Positions 1 through 6,177 of a DNA stretch of 8,279 nucleotides are shown here, piece after piece (the first letter of the stretch is position 1; each line of letters begins with the position of its first letter). The notes beneath the pieces are model-generated. The model was given only the letters and a program-made list of their open reading frames with translations. It did no database searches and was not told where the DNA came from. A program made the translations under genes and the position numbers. Where the stretch lies: the NCBI GenBank assembly GCA_031279925.1, contig JAITHQ010000208.1, positions 1-8,279 of the forward strand, written 5' to 3'. Source of the DNA: Treponema sp. GTDB taxonomy: Bacteria > Spirochaetota > Spirochaetia > Treponematales > Breznakiellaceae.

Positions 1-242
1 ATGCGTATGATCAGGAACTGGCCCAGTTGATGGCGGACGCTGTTCCAGGCAGCGTTATTCGCGGTCCCCAGGGCTGGCCCGCGCTGTACTATGTGCAGAA
101 AAAAGAAGGCGGCCATGTATTCACTTTTGAGGAAGCGCCTCTTCTTGCCCGCAACAAATGGATAAACGATCAGTTTGATCTTTTTTTGGACGAAAGAGTC
201 CGTAAGGCGCGGGTAAAACAGTATACGCAGGTAGAAATTTAG
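1..242 (+). CDS. C-terminal fragment, possibly parvulin-type peptidyl-prolyl isomerase (truncated at window edge)
   Basis: The frame is open from the first complete codon at position 3 to a TAG at 240-242, giving 79 residues with no stop. The gene therefore enters from the left, and the TTG/ATG codons at 27-32 need not be the start. The visible tail contains Pro-Gly-Ser-Val-Ile-Arg-Gly-Pro followed by Trp-Pro-Ala-Leu-Tyr-Tyr-Val. Next come a Thr-Phe-Glu-Glu-Ala segment and a charged, probably helical end (Asn-Asp-Gln-Phe-Asp-Leu-Phe-Leu-Asp-Glu) that finishes Lys-Ala-Arg-Val-Lys. That order (PG-x-V-x-GP, hydrophobic strand, FEEA, long helix, K-A-x-V) resembles the end of PpiC/SurA-like periplasmic foldases. 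This is pattern resemblance only, and the catalytic part is outside the window. It converges on the minus-strand operon. I see no convincing intrinsic terminator in 243-335, only a 4-bp GGGT/ACCC stem at 244-257 without a T-tract. Confidence 0.6.
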   Translation, partial: AYDQELAQLMADAVPGSVIRGPQGWPALYYVQKKEGGHVFTFEEAPLLARNKWINDQFDLFLDERVRKARVKQYTQVEI

Positions 243-335
243 GGGGTGGATTTACCCGCATAGCGCTGGTCATTCCCGGCGGCAGTACAGAGGCATATTC
301 AAACCAGACACCCGTTTAAATAATATCGCTTTGCC

Positions 336-2072
336 CTACGTCAAAAATACAGTCTGCGCTCCGTCCCGCTCAAGATCTATCACGAGTTGGAGAAACCCGC
401 CCTGAAGCCACGTGTGATTTTTTGCGTTCAGCACTTGCGGCGTTTTGGCGAAGGGGCCAGTAATATAGGTATATGTTCCCGGTTCTCCCGTAAAAAAAGA
501 GATGAGACCCAGACCGGCGGCAGTATCAATTTTCTCGTATATTTCCGGACTGCTGCCAGGGCGTCCGGTAACTTTGACTGCGGCAGAAGCGGACGCTTCA
601 CGGACTTTTTTGTAGCAGGCAAGATTATCATGCCAGAACGTGATTTCTTCTGTTGTTAATTCAGTAAGCGGCCCCCAGATACCATTCCCGCCGAGCACAA
701 GACTTGCCAGGGAATTATTACGGGCGCAGGAATTTCCATCGGGCAGATAATGGGTCAAAAACAGATTTGCGGGGACAAGCGGGTCATACTGAATACCGGT
801 TCTGCAAAAACGCGGACGCGCCGCTCCAGGATAGAAAAAAATATTTGTCCATCCGTCAATGGTAACCGGCTTTTCCTGTCCAAACCGGTAATCACGCGGA
901 ATATCAAAATCTTTGGCATAAGGGCCGTTATTGACCAAAAAATATTTACCGGTCGCCAAAAAACCTAATCCCACAAAACGGCCGGTTTCGGTAATATCGA
1001 AATCGATAATCACATCGGGGCAAGCCTCAATAAGTTTTTCCGTTGTCTGTATCATCCGGCATCCCAACAAATAACCATAACATTCGGCGCGTTCTTTGGG
1101 ATTATTGGTACCGCCGCCGTGGTTGTGCAGCGGCGAATCACAGCCTGATTGTCCGATTCCATCCCATTTGAAATAAGTAACGCCAAATTCACGGCTTATG
1201 GCGATAAGTCTTTCCGCTAAATATTCCCAGTAAGGAGAAGCAAGACAGACGCCATAACTTTCCTCCGATTCCCACACCGGATCACAGGGGATTTTTCCAT
1301 CAAGCGACATCCTATATTCCGGATGCTGGGAAATAATTTTAGAACTCCGCGCTGCGGCAATAGGATTTATCCAGAGTCCCATTTTCATGTTATAGGAAAA
1401 TAATTTTTGACTGACCGTTTTAAGCGTGTCTGGAAATCTTTCAAGATTAACCTGCCAATCTCCAGTTTTTTCAAACCAGCCTGTATCAATGACAAATACT
1501 TCGATTCCTATTTTATGCGCGATTTCAATTTCGGCAAGAATTCGCTGAAGCCGCATATTGGCAAGATAGGATTTGCCATGCAGATTACGGTCCCGTTCCT
1601 GATAGTTCCAGGTATTATAGAAAATATACGGCTTTCTGCTTTCGGTATATTGTGTGATACAGCGCTCAAAAAAAGTACGATAATGACCTAGCAGGGTATC
1701 GCCTTCTGCCATGAGTAAATGAAACCACACGGAGGTAAATATATCTTTTCCGCCGACGGGCTGTCCGTCAAAAAAATTACCTTTACGTGCCAGCAATTTT
1801 ACGGTTGTTTTCTCAGAGCTGTCCCGCTCCAAGCGGTATTCAAAGTAAGAATCAGGATAAACCGCGCCGTGTTCATAACCAAAAATTAATGATTGTTCTC
1901 TGCTGCAAGTATCTCCAAATATCAGCGCAGGCCCGGGAAGCGAAACACCGAATCGCATTTCCGTCTCTGTTACCGGTTTCAGCATGGGCATATAACTGTG
2001 GAGATGCGGAATAAACTGGGCAAACTGAAATTCAGTAACTTTGGTCATATTAACGGAAAAAGCCGTGTACAA
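336..2072 (-). CDS. GH36-type alpha-galactosidase, catalytic and C-terminal part (downstream of a frameshift)
   Basis: This is the large fragment (578 residues) of an alpha-galactosidase-like enzyme that would release terminal alpha-galactose from imported oligosaccharides in the cytoplasm. Its apparent TTG start at 2072 is probably not a real initiation site. The frame continues upstream in phase as HFDKRGGLLYTAF and joins the 2045-2401 fragment if one T is restored. Rejoined, the protein is 688 residues, the usual GH36 size, with an N-terminal beta-sandwich, a TIM barrel and a C-terminal beta domain. Barrel landmarks, in fragment numbering, are YNTWNYQ (152-158), VIDTGWF (194-200), GLWINP (232-237) and YFKWDG (300-305). 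By family analogy D304 (codon 1161-1163) is the nucleophile. The usual SGGGRFD acid/base motif is replaced by ITETGRFVGLG (360-370). It is the last gene of the operon and has no signal peptide. GH36 also includes alpha-N-acetylgalactosaminidases and galactosyltransferases, so the exact sugar is open. Confidence 0.88.
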   Translation of the reverse strand: MYTAFSVNMTKVTEFQFAQFIPHLHSYMPMLKPVTETEMRFGVSLPGPALIFGDTCSREQSLIFGYEHGAVYPDSYFEYRLERDSSEKTTVKLLARKGNFFDGQPVGGKDIFTSVWFHLLMAEGDTLLGHYRTFFERCITQYTESRKPYIFYNTWNYQERDRNLHGKSYLANMRLQRILAEIEIAHKIGIEVFVIDTGWFEKTGDWQVNLERFPDTLKTVSQKLFSYNMKMGLWINPIAAARSSKIISQHPEYRMSLDGKIPCDPVWESEESYGVCLASPYWEYLAERLIAISREFGVTYFKWDGIGQSGCDSPLHNHGGGTNNPKERAECYGYLLGCRMIQTTEKLIEACPDVIIDFDITETGRFVGLGFLATGKYFLVNNGPYAKDFDIPRDYRFGQEKPVTIDGWTNIFFYPGAARPRFCRTGIQYDPLVPANLFLTHYLPDGNSCARNNSLASLVLGGNGIWGPLTELTTEEITFWHDNLACYKKVREASASAAVKVTGRPGSSPEIYEKIDTAAGLGLISFFTGEPGTYTYITGPFAKTPQVLNAKNHTWLQGGFLQLVIDLERDGAQTVFLT

Positions 2073-2401
2073 GAGGCCGCCTCGCTTGTCAAAATGAAAA
2101 AGCCGGTAGTAGTAAGGCGTATTCTAAAGCGGAGCGCCGGCGAATGAGGAAAGGTCTGCACATCGGCCTCTAGCAAAAGACCGTCTCTGGCGGTAAACAA
2201 CAGAGTATACTCATGGCCACCGTTCAAAAGAGGGTGTTCCCGCAGCAGCGTTGAAAAAACAAAGTCCGGCGCGGCGTTGAGTTCCTTGAAGCAGAAGCGC
2301 GGAAAGGCAAGGGAAACATCTATTCCCCCCGCTGTGCGCAAAAAAGAACCGCCTCCGGTAAAAATCGTTGTATCCAAAGAATCTATCTTAAATTCGCCCA
2401 T
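2045..2401 (-). CDS. GH36-type alpha-galactosidase, N-terminal beta-sandwich fragment (upstream of a frameshift)
   Basis: This 118-residue frame starts at ATG 2401, which is the true translational start of the alpha-galactosidase. The start lies 8 bases after the stop of the GH63-like gene, with AAAGG five bases ahead of the ATG, so translation is probably coupled. About the first 100 residues are strand-rich (for example LRFRIRL near residue 90), as expected of the GH36 N-terminal domain. The last 17 or so residues (after TTTGFF) are out-of-frame translation ending at a TGA at 2045-2047. They overlap the main fragment by 28 bases in another phase. The fragment has no catalytic residues and would be non-functional alone. 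It is either a real inactivating mutation, a reversible homopolymer slip, or a sequencing error. Confidence 0.85.
   Translation of the reverse strand: MGEFKIDSLDTTIFTGGGSFLRTAGGIDVSLAFPRFCFKELNAAPDFVFSTLLREHPLLNGGHEYTLLFTARDGLLLEADVQTFPHSPALRFRIRLTTTGFFILTSEAASCTRLFPLI
2097..2101 (-). other. frameshift site in the GH36 gene (T5 run, probably T6 originally)
   Basis: On the coding strand the sequence reads GGC TTT TTC ATT TTG in the upstream frame. Adding one T to the T5 run gives GGC TTT TTT CAT TTT GAC AAG (GFFHFDK). This flows directly into GGLLYTAFSVNMTKV of the downstream fragment. The downstream frame has a TAG about 17 bases upstream of this run, and the upstream frame stops at 2045. 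The switch must therefore occur in this short interval. Programmed -1 slippage is less attractive because the site C TTT TTC does not fit the standard X XXY YYZ heptamer. Confidence 0.8.
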
Positions 2402-2409
2402 ATATGCCT

Positions 2410-4260
2410 TTACAGTGCTCCTTCCGGCCCTTCGACAAAGCCGGCATCGGTCAGTGCGATGAGTGCAAGCAATCCGCCCCAGGTAAGAAATTTATCGCTG
2501 TTGGGCACATCGCAGCCTTCGCCTGAATCAGCGTTGTAGTTTTCGTGAACATGACCGTGAGTGTTCCATTCCTTCATCAAAAGGGCAAGGCTTTTTTCGG
2601 CCAGTTTTTTCCGCGCTTTTGTAATGGCAGGCGTCGATGTTCCATATCGTTTTTCCGCCGTCCTGAGCGCGATATAGAGCAAGTAGTTGTGCGGTGGCCA
2701 GATACGTCCCCGCCAATAATTGTTATCGTGATAGGCACTGTCGTTGCGTGAAATTGCCGGAATTATCCAATCGCCGTAGAATTCAGCCGGATTAAAAAAA
2801 TGTTCATTTATCATGCGCTCTGCGTGTTTTGCCGGAACGCTGTCTGAAAGAAGCGCAAAGAAATTCGTCGGCGCAATTCGCGGACTAAAGACGCCTGAGT
2901 CAGTACGCTTATTCAAATAGAGGCCGGTTTTTTCATCCCAGAGTTCTTCGAGTCCTTCTTTAGAAAGTGCCGCACGGTCTTTGAGTTCAGCGGCCTCCTG
3001 CCTCCCGATAATGCGCGCCAAATCAGCAAGATTTTCACAATCCCAAATATACATTGCCGTAAGTCCTGCATCCGCAAGGCGCATTATGTGTCTTTCATCG
3101 TCAAATGGGATGTCGTCGTAGAGCGGTGAATTATCCATGCCTGATTCAAGCGCTCCGCCTGCCGTTGTGCCAACATGGTTGACCTCCCAGAACCCGCTGG
3201 CAACCGGTTCAAAAGGGTCTGAACCCCAGCAGAGATGGCCGTTGGGAAGACCGCGCCGGGAAGCAAACCAGCGGTTCCAGCCCAATAGATCATCAAAAAG
3301 ACATTCGATAATATCCGTATTCCGAAATTTACGATATATTTCACGAACCGCAAAAGAACCAACCGGCGGCTGGGAACGATCGCGGCTCTTATAGTTATCA
3401 GCAGCGGCAAAATTCGGAATAAAACCCGCCTCGGTTTTGTCATCGGTAATGGCAATAAGATTTCCATAAGCCAGGGGTTTGTAATCCCCCGCCGCCGCAA
3501 GCATACCGGCAAAATAGGTGTCCCAATCGAAGATGATATAACCTGCCCAATTGATATTCCAGAGGCGCGAAACCGGCGTACAAACACGGTCTTTTTCCGG
3601 TTCATAAATGGTATTCCATGCCTGGCAGCTCCGCATGGCGTTAAATGCATCGGCAAGTTCGCCGTACTTTTCCGTTTGAGCAAGAACCATCTGGCGTTGT
3701 TTTTCCATTAATGCTTTACAATCAGCGGCTGTTACCTCTGCGGCAGTCGACACCGCAGCCGGACGGGAAAGTTCAAGTGCGATATACGGATTGGTAAGCC
3801 AGGTATTAAGCTGCCTTACGCGCTTTCCATCGGTAAAAACCTCCAGTTCTGTCGAAGGCGTTACGGCGAAAAGGCGGCCATCCTCAATTTTAGTGTAACC
3901 GGCGCGGTTCCACAGAATTGCAAGCGACACAAAAACCTGTATCGGTTTTAGCACCCTTTTGAGCGGTGTAATCAGAATATACTGATGACCGCCGGCAACT
4001 GCGCTTTGAATAAAAACCGTGTTTCCGCTCTGGGTCAGCGTCAATTCAGTATAAGAACCGTCGTAACTGCGCGGCCCCGGATGAATCTTTTCATCATCTT
4101 CACCAAAACGTCCGATTAAAGGTTCGCGCACTATTTTGGGGCCGTTAAATACCTTGAAAGCAAGATTCACCGCAATCCCTTCTGGCATTTTGACATGACT
4201 CGTAACGCTGGAGTTATACCAGGTGTTAAATCCTTCGGCTTCTATGGCGAGTTTTTTCAT
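2410..4260 (-). CDS. (alpha/alpha)6-barrel glycoside hydrolase, GH63/GH37/MGH1-like
   Basis: This is a 616-residue inverting-type glycosidase predicted to cut an alpha-glycosidic bond in the imported sugar. Residues 1 to about 190 are strand-rich and look like the N-terminal beta domain. Residues 200-610 carry barrel landmarks of the GH63/GH37 clan: FDWDTYFAGM (244-253), ESGMDNSP (372-379), YWRGRIWPPHNYLLY (515-529) and HENYNADSGEG (572-582). By analogy with GH37 trehalase and GH63 enzymes, D376 (codon 3133-3135) is the probable general acid and E573 (codon 2542-2544) the probable base. There is no signal peptide, so it is cytoplasmic. The ATG at 4260 lies 6 bases after the MalG-like stop. 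AAAGGATAGGAT, embedded in the end of that gene, serves as ribosome site and indicates coupling. Bacterial relatives include alpha-glucosidases and mannosyl- or glucosylglycerate hydrolases. Which of these applies cannot be decided here. Confidence 0.9.
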   Translation of the reverse strand: MKKLAIEAEGFNTWYNSSVTSHVKMPEGIAVNLAFKVFNGPKIVREPLIGRFGEDDEKIHPGPRSYDGSYTELTLTQSGNTVFIQSAVAGGHQYILITPLKRVLKPIQVFVSLAILWNRAGYTKIEDGRLFAVTPSTELEVFTDGKRVRQLNTWLTNPYIALELSRPAAVSTAAEVTAADCKALMEKQRQMVLAQTEKYGELADAFNAMRSCQAWNTIYEPEKDRVCTPVSRLWNINWAGYIIFDWDTYFAGMLAAAGDYKPLAYGNLIAITDDKTEAGFIPNFAAADNYKSRDRSQPPVGSFAVREIYRKFRNTDIIECLFDDLLGWNRWFASRRGLPNGHLCWGSDPFEPVASGFWEVNHVGTTAGGALESGMDNSPLYDDIPFDDERHIMRLADAGLTAMYIWDCENLADLARIIGRQEAAELKDRAALSKEGLEELWDEKTGLYLNKRTDSGVFSPRIAPTNFFALLSDSVPAKHAERMINEHFFNPAEFYGDWIIPAISRNDSAYHDNNYWRGRIWPPHNYLLYIALRTAEKRYGTSTPAITKARKKLAEKSLALLMKEWNTHGHVHENYNADSGEGCDVPNSDKFLTWGGLLALIALTDAGFVEGPEGAL

Positions 4261-4266
4261 ATTATC

Positions 4267-5100
4267 CTATCCTTTTAATCCTGAAAAAGTAATGCCCTCG
4301 ATAAAATATCGCTGGGCGGCAAAAAAAATAGCAATCATTGGCAGGGTAGCAAGAGTCGCCGCCGCCATCATCAGGTTCATTTGGCTGGTATACTGCCCGA
4401 TAAATACCTGAAGACCGAGAGCGACGGTGCGGACTGATTCTTTATCAAGGTAGAGCAGCGGCCCCATGAAATCGTTCCAGGTACTCATAAAGGTAAATAC
4501 GCCGACCGAACAGAGGGCAGGTTTTGCCATAGGAACAATCACCTGCGCATAAATCAGCGGGTAATTCGCGCCATCAACCAGCGCCGCCTCGTCATAGTCT
4601 TTGGGGATCGACGTATAAAACTGGCGTACCAGGAACACATTGAAGGCATGGCCAAAAAATGCCGGCAGCATCAGCGGAATAAAGGTATTATACGCGCCTA
4701 TTGCCTTCCAGCCGATAAACTGGGGAATCATCAGCACCGTATAGGGAAGCATCATCGTCGAAAGAAGCAGCGCGAACCAAATATCCCTGCCCTTGAATTT
4801 GAGCCGTGCAAATCCAAATGCGATAAAACTCGCCGAAAGGATACAGCCGGTTACATTTACTGCTACCAGCAAAAAACTATTGCGGAAGTAGAGCATAAAC
4901 GGCGCTGCCTTCATCGCCCTGACAAAATTGTCAAAATTAAAATGCGATGGCAGCCAGCGAACCGGCATCGACATAATTTCACGCTGGGTCATAAATGCGC
5001 TGCGCAAAAGCCAGAAAAATGGAAAAACCATACACAACGAAATTACACAGAGAAATAGCATCGTAATCATAGTGTGGACGGAAAACTTATTTGTTTTCAT
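4267..5100 (-). CDS. carbohydrate ABC transporter permease, MalG-like (CUT1)
   Basis: This is the inner-membrane permease partner of the neighbouring MalF-like protein. I chose ATG 5100 (277 residues, MKTNKFSVHT) over the longer frame from 5250. The extra 50 residues are Cys/Ser-rich, overlap the upstream permease and are not permease-like. With this start the protein has the family's normal length and an N-terminal membrane helix at about 11-33. Further hydrophobic segments lie near 72-98, 107-128, 139-158, 192-210 and 243-262. The cytoplasmic coupling loop that contacts the ATPase is visible as DEAALVDGANYPLIYAQVIVP (EAA at 171-173, G177, P190). The start overlaps the end of the MalF-like gene by 14 bases and has no strong Shine-Dalgarno of its own. 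Translation probably depends on the upstream gene, which would keep the two subunits equal in number. Confidence 0.95.
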   Translation of the reverse strand: MKTNKFSVHTMITMLFLCVISLCMVFPFFWLLRSAFMTQREIMSMPVRWLPSHFNFDNFVRAMKAAPFMLYFRNSFLLVAVNVTGCILSASFIAFGFARLKFKGRDIWFALLLSTMMLPYTVLMIPQFIGWKAIGAYNTFIPLMLPAFFGHAFNVFLVRQFYTSIPKDYDEAALVDGANYPLIYAQVIVPMAKPALCSVGVFTFMSTWNDFMGPLLYLDKESVRTVALGLQVFIGQYTSQMNLMMAAATLATLPMIAIFFAAQRYFIEGITFSGLKG

Positions 5101-5971
5101 AAAACACCCACTTATTCTGACTGCGGAACACAATGAATGTGAACACGGCGATGACAATAAACAATACCCAGGACATAGCCGATGCATATCCCATGCGCTG
5201 GAACTTGAATGCGGTACGGTAAAGCAGCATAGTATAAACAAGACTGGCATTATTCGGGCCGCCCTGACCGCTGGTCATAACATAAACCTGCGTAAAAGTC
5301 TGCATCGCGTTGATAATCGCCATAACCATGTTAAAAAAGATAACCGGCGTCATCAGCGGCACTGTAATACGGAAGAAGCGGTGGAACACACCGGCGCCAT
5401 CCAGACTGGCTGCTTCGTAGAGTTCTTTGGAAATGCCCTGAAGCCCTGCAAGATACACCACAACGGTATTTCCTGCGGCCCAAACAGACATAAGCGCAAG
5501 ACTGGGAATAACGCCGCCTTCGCTGTAAATAAAGTTTTGCGGCGGCAGATGAAAAGCGCGTAACATCGAGTTTAAGAGCCCGAACATCGGGTCGAAGAGA
5601 AACATCCAAATCGCCGCAGATGCGACAGCCGGAACAATTGACGGCACATAAAATATTGTCCTAAAAACCGAGATACCTTTAACGCCTGTATTGAGCAGTG
5701 CCGCAAGCAGAAAAGTAACAATAGTAATAAGGGGAACCGAAAACGCCGTGTAATAAAGCGTAACACGCAGCGAGTGTCCTGCGAGGGATTCACGCGCAAT
5801 ATGTATATAGTTTTGCAGCCCAACAAACTGCGGTGCGGTGATGACATCCCATTCGGTAAAACTCATCACAAAACTAAAAATCATCGGGCCGAAATTAAAC
5901 AAAACCAGTCCTATTATACAGGGCGCTATAAAAATATAACCCCATTTCAATTGACTCTTTGCGATTGTCAT
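5087..5971 (-). CDS. carbohydrate ABC transporter permease, MalF-like (CUT1)
   Basis: This is a 294-residue inner-membrane permease that forms the translocation channel with the MalG-like protein. Hydrophobic segments are at about 10-34, 72-94, 107-128, 155-177, 206-226 and 264-283. The N-terminal KWGYIFIAPCIIGLVLFNFGP and the TSGQGGPNNAS region (233-243) are typical of CUT1 MalF/UgpA-type subunits. The EAA coupling loop reads YEAASLDGAGVFHRFFRITVP (EAA at 186-188, G192, P205). It is shorter than E. coli MalF and lacks its large periplasmic loop, as is usual for sugar permeases in Gram-positive bacteria and spirochaetes. The ATG at 5971 is preceded by GAGGA about 5 bases upstream, a good ribosome site. 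The gene sits 206 bases below the binding-protein gene, across a hairpin-rich spacer that could lower permease expression relative to the binding protein. Confidence 0.95.
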   Translation of the reverse strand: MTIAKSQLKWGYIFIAPCIIGLVLFNFGPMIFSFVMSFTEWDVITAPQFVGLQNYIHIARESLAGHSLRVTLYYTAFSVPLITIVTFLLAALLNTGVKGISVFRTIFYVPSIVPAVASAAIWMFLFDPMFGLLNSMLRAFHLPPQNFIYSEGGVIPSLALMSVWAAGNTVVVYLAGLQGISKELYEAASLDGAGVFHRFFRITVPLMTPVIFFNMVMAIINAMQTFTQVYVMTSGQGGPNNASLVYTMLLYRTAFKFQRMGYASAMSWVLFIVIAVFTFIVFRSQNKWVFYENK

Positions 5972-5990
5972 TTTTCCTCGATTATACGGT

Positions 5991-6055
5991 TAGGGCAGCG
6001 CTGATTTACTTGAAGCACAGCGAAGTTTCAGGTGCGCACAATCAGCACTGCCCTA
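5991..6055 (-). repeat. stem-loop A in the binding-protein/permease spacer (16-bp arms)
   Basis: The arms at 5991-6006 and 6040-6055 are complementary at 15 of 16 positions. The one exception (5999/6047) becomes a G-U pair only in the minus-strand transcript, that is, the operon mRNA. An inner stem can form between 6008-6014 and 6027-6033. No U-tract follows, so this looks like an mRNA stabilising or processing hairpin rather than an intrinsic terminator. Its base is about 10 bases from the permease Shine-Dalgarno. Confidence 0.8.
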
Positions 6056-6056
6056 T

Positions 6057-6084
6057 GTATTTGCTCATTTCATTGTGCAAATAC
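6057..6084 (-). repeat. stem-loop B in the spacer (perfect 8-bp stem)
   Basis: GTATTTGC at 6057-6064 pairs perfectly with GCAAATAC at 6077-6084 around a 12-base loop. It is AT-richer than its neighbours and lies between stem-loops A and C. It is also enclosed by the alternative pairing of 6040-6051 with 6094-6105. Confidence 0.7.
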
Positions 6085-6091
6085 CACATTA

Positions 6092-6148
6092 AAGCAGCGC
6101 TGATTTATGCTCGGCTGCAAACGAACCGGAGGTTCGCAAGCAGTGCTT
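6092..6148 (-). repeat. stem-loop C in the spacer (diverged second copy of the repeat)
   Basis: The core CGAACC (6122-6127), GGA, GGTTCG (6131-6136) is a perfect 6-bp stem. It is extended, across symmetrical 3-base internal loops, by CTGC (6115-6118) with GCAG (6140-6143). Weak outer arms at 6092-6101 and 6139-6148 match at 8 of 10 positions. Its left edge, GCAGCGCTGATTTA (6094-6107), is identical to 5995-6008 in stem-loop A. The two are therefore likely diverged copies of one repeat about 55-60 bases long. Confidence 0.65.
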
Positions 6149-6177
6149 CCATAAGTCTGCCTGCCGCCGGCTGTCCG

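Noticed and set aside
243..335. Bidirectional terminator between the convergent genes
   Set aside because: Only weak 4-bp stems (244-257, and AAAC/GTTT around 302-320) without T-tracts are present.
2090..2110. Programmed -1 ribosomal frameshift in the GH36 gene
   Set aside because: The site does not match a standard slippery heptamer and I see no clear downstream stimulatory structure. A one-base homopolymer loss is simpler.
3084..3683. 199-codon minus-strand frame inside the GH63-like gene
   Set aside because: It is an alternate phase of a gene with clear catalytic motifs, and its own product is Arg-rich without domains.
5101..5250. Longer start for the MalG-like permease
   Set aside because: The 50 extra residues are Cys/Ser-rich and overlap the MalF-like gene. 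ATG 5100 gives the normal length and N-terminal helix.
4928..5563. 211-codon open frame on the + strand
   Set aside because: It lies antisense across the junction of the two permease genes, is His/Lys/Asn-rich and matches no family.
5981..5986. TATAAT on the minus strand just above the MalF-like start, possible internal promoter
   Set aside because: No -35 element lies at 16-18 bases, and the resulting message would start only a few bases before the ATG. More likely chance or part of the leader.
5991..6148. CRISPR array
   Set aside because: The repeats are only two direct copies plus inverted arms, with palindromic interiors and no regular spacers or cas genes.
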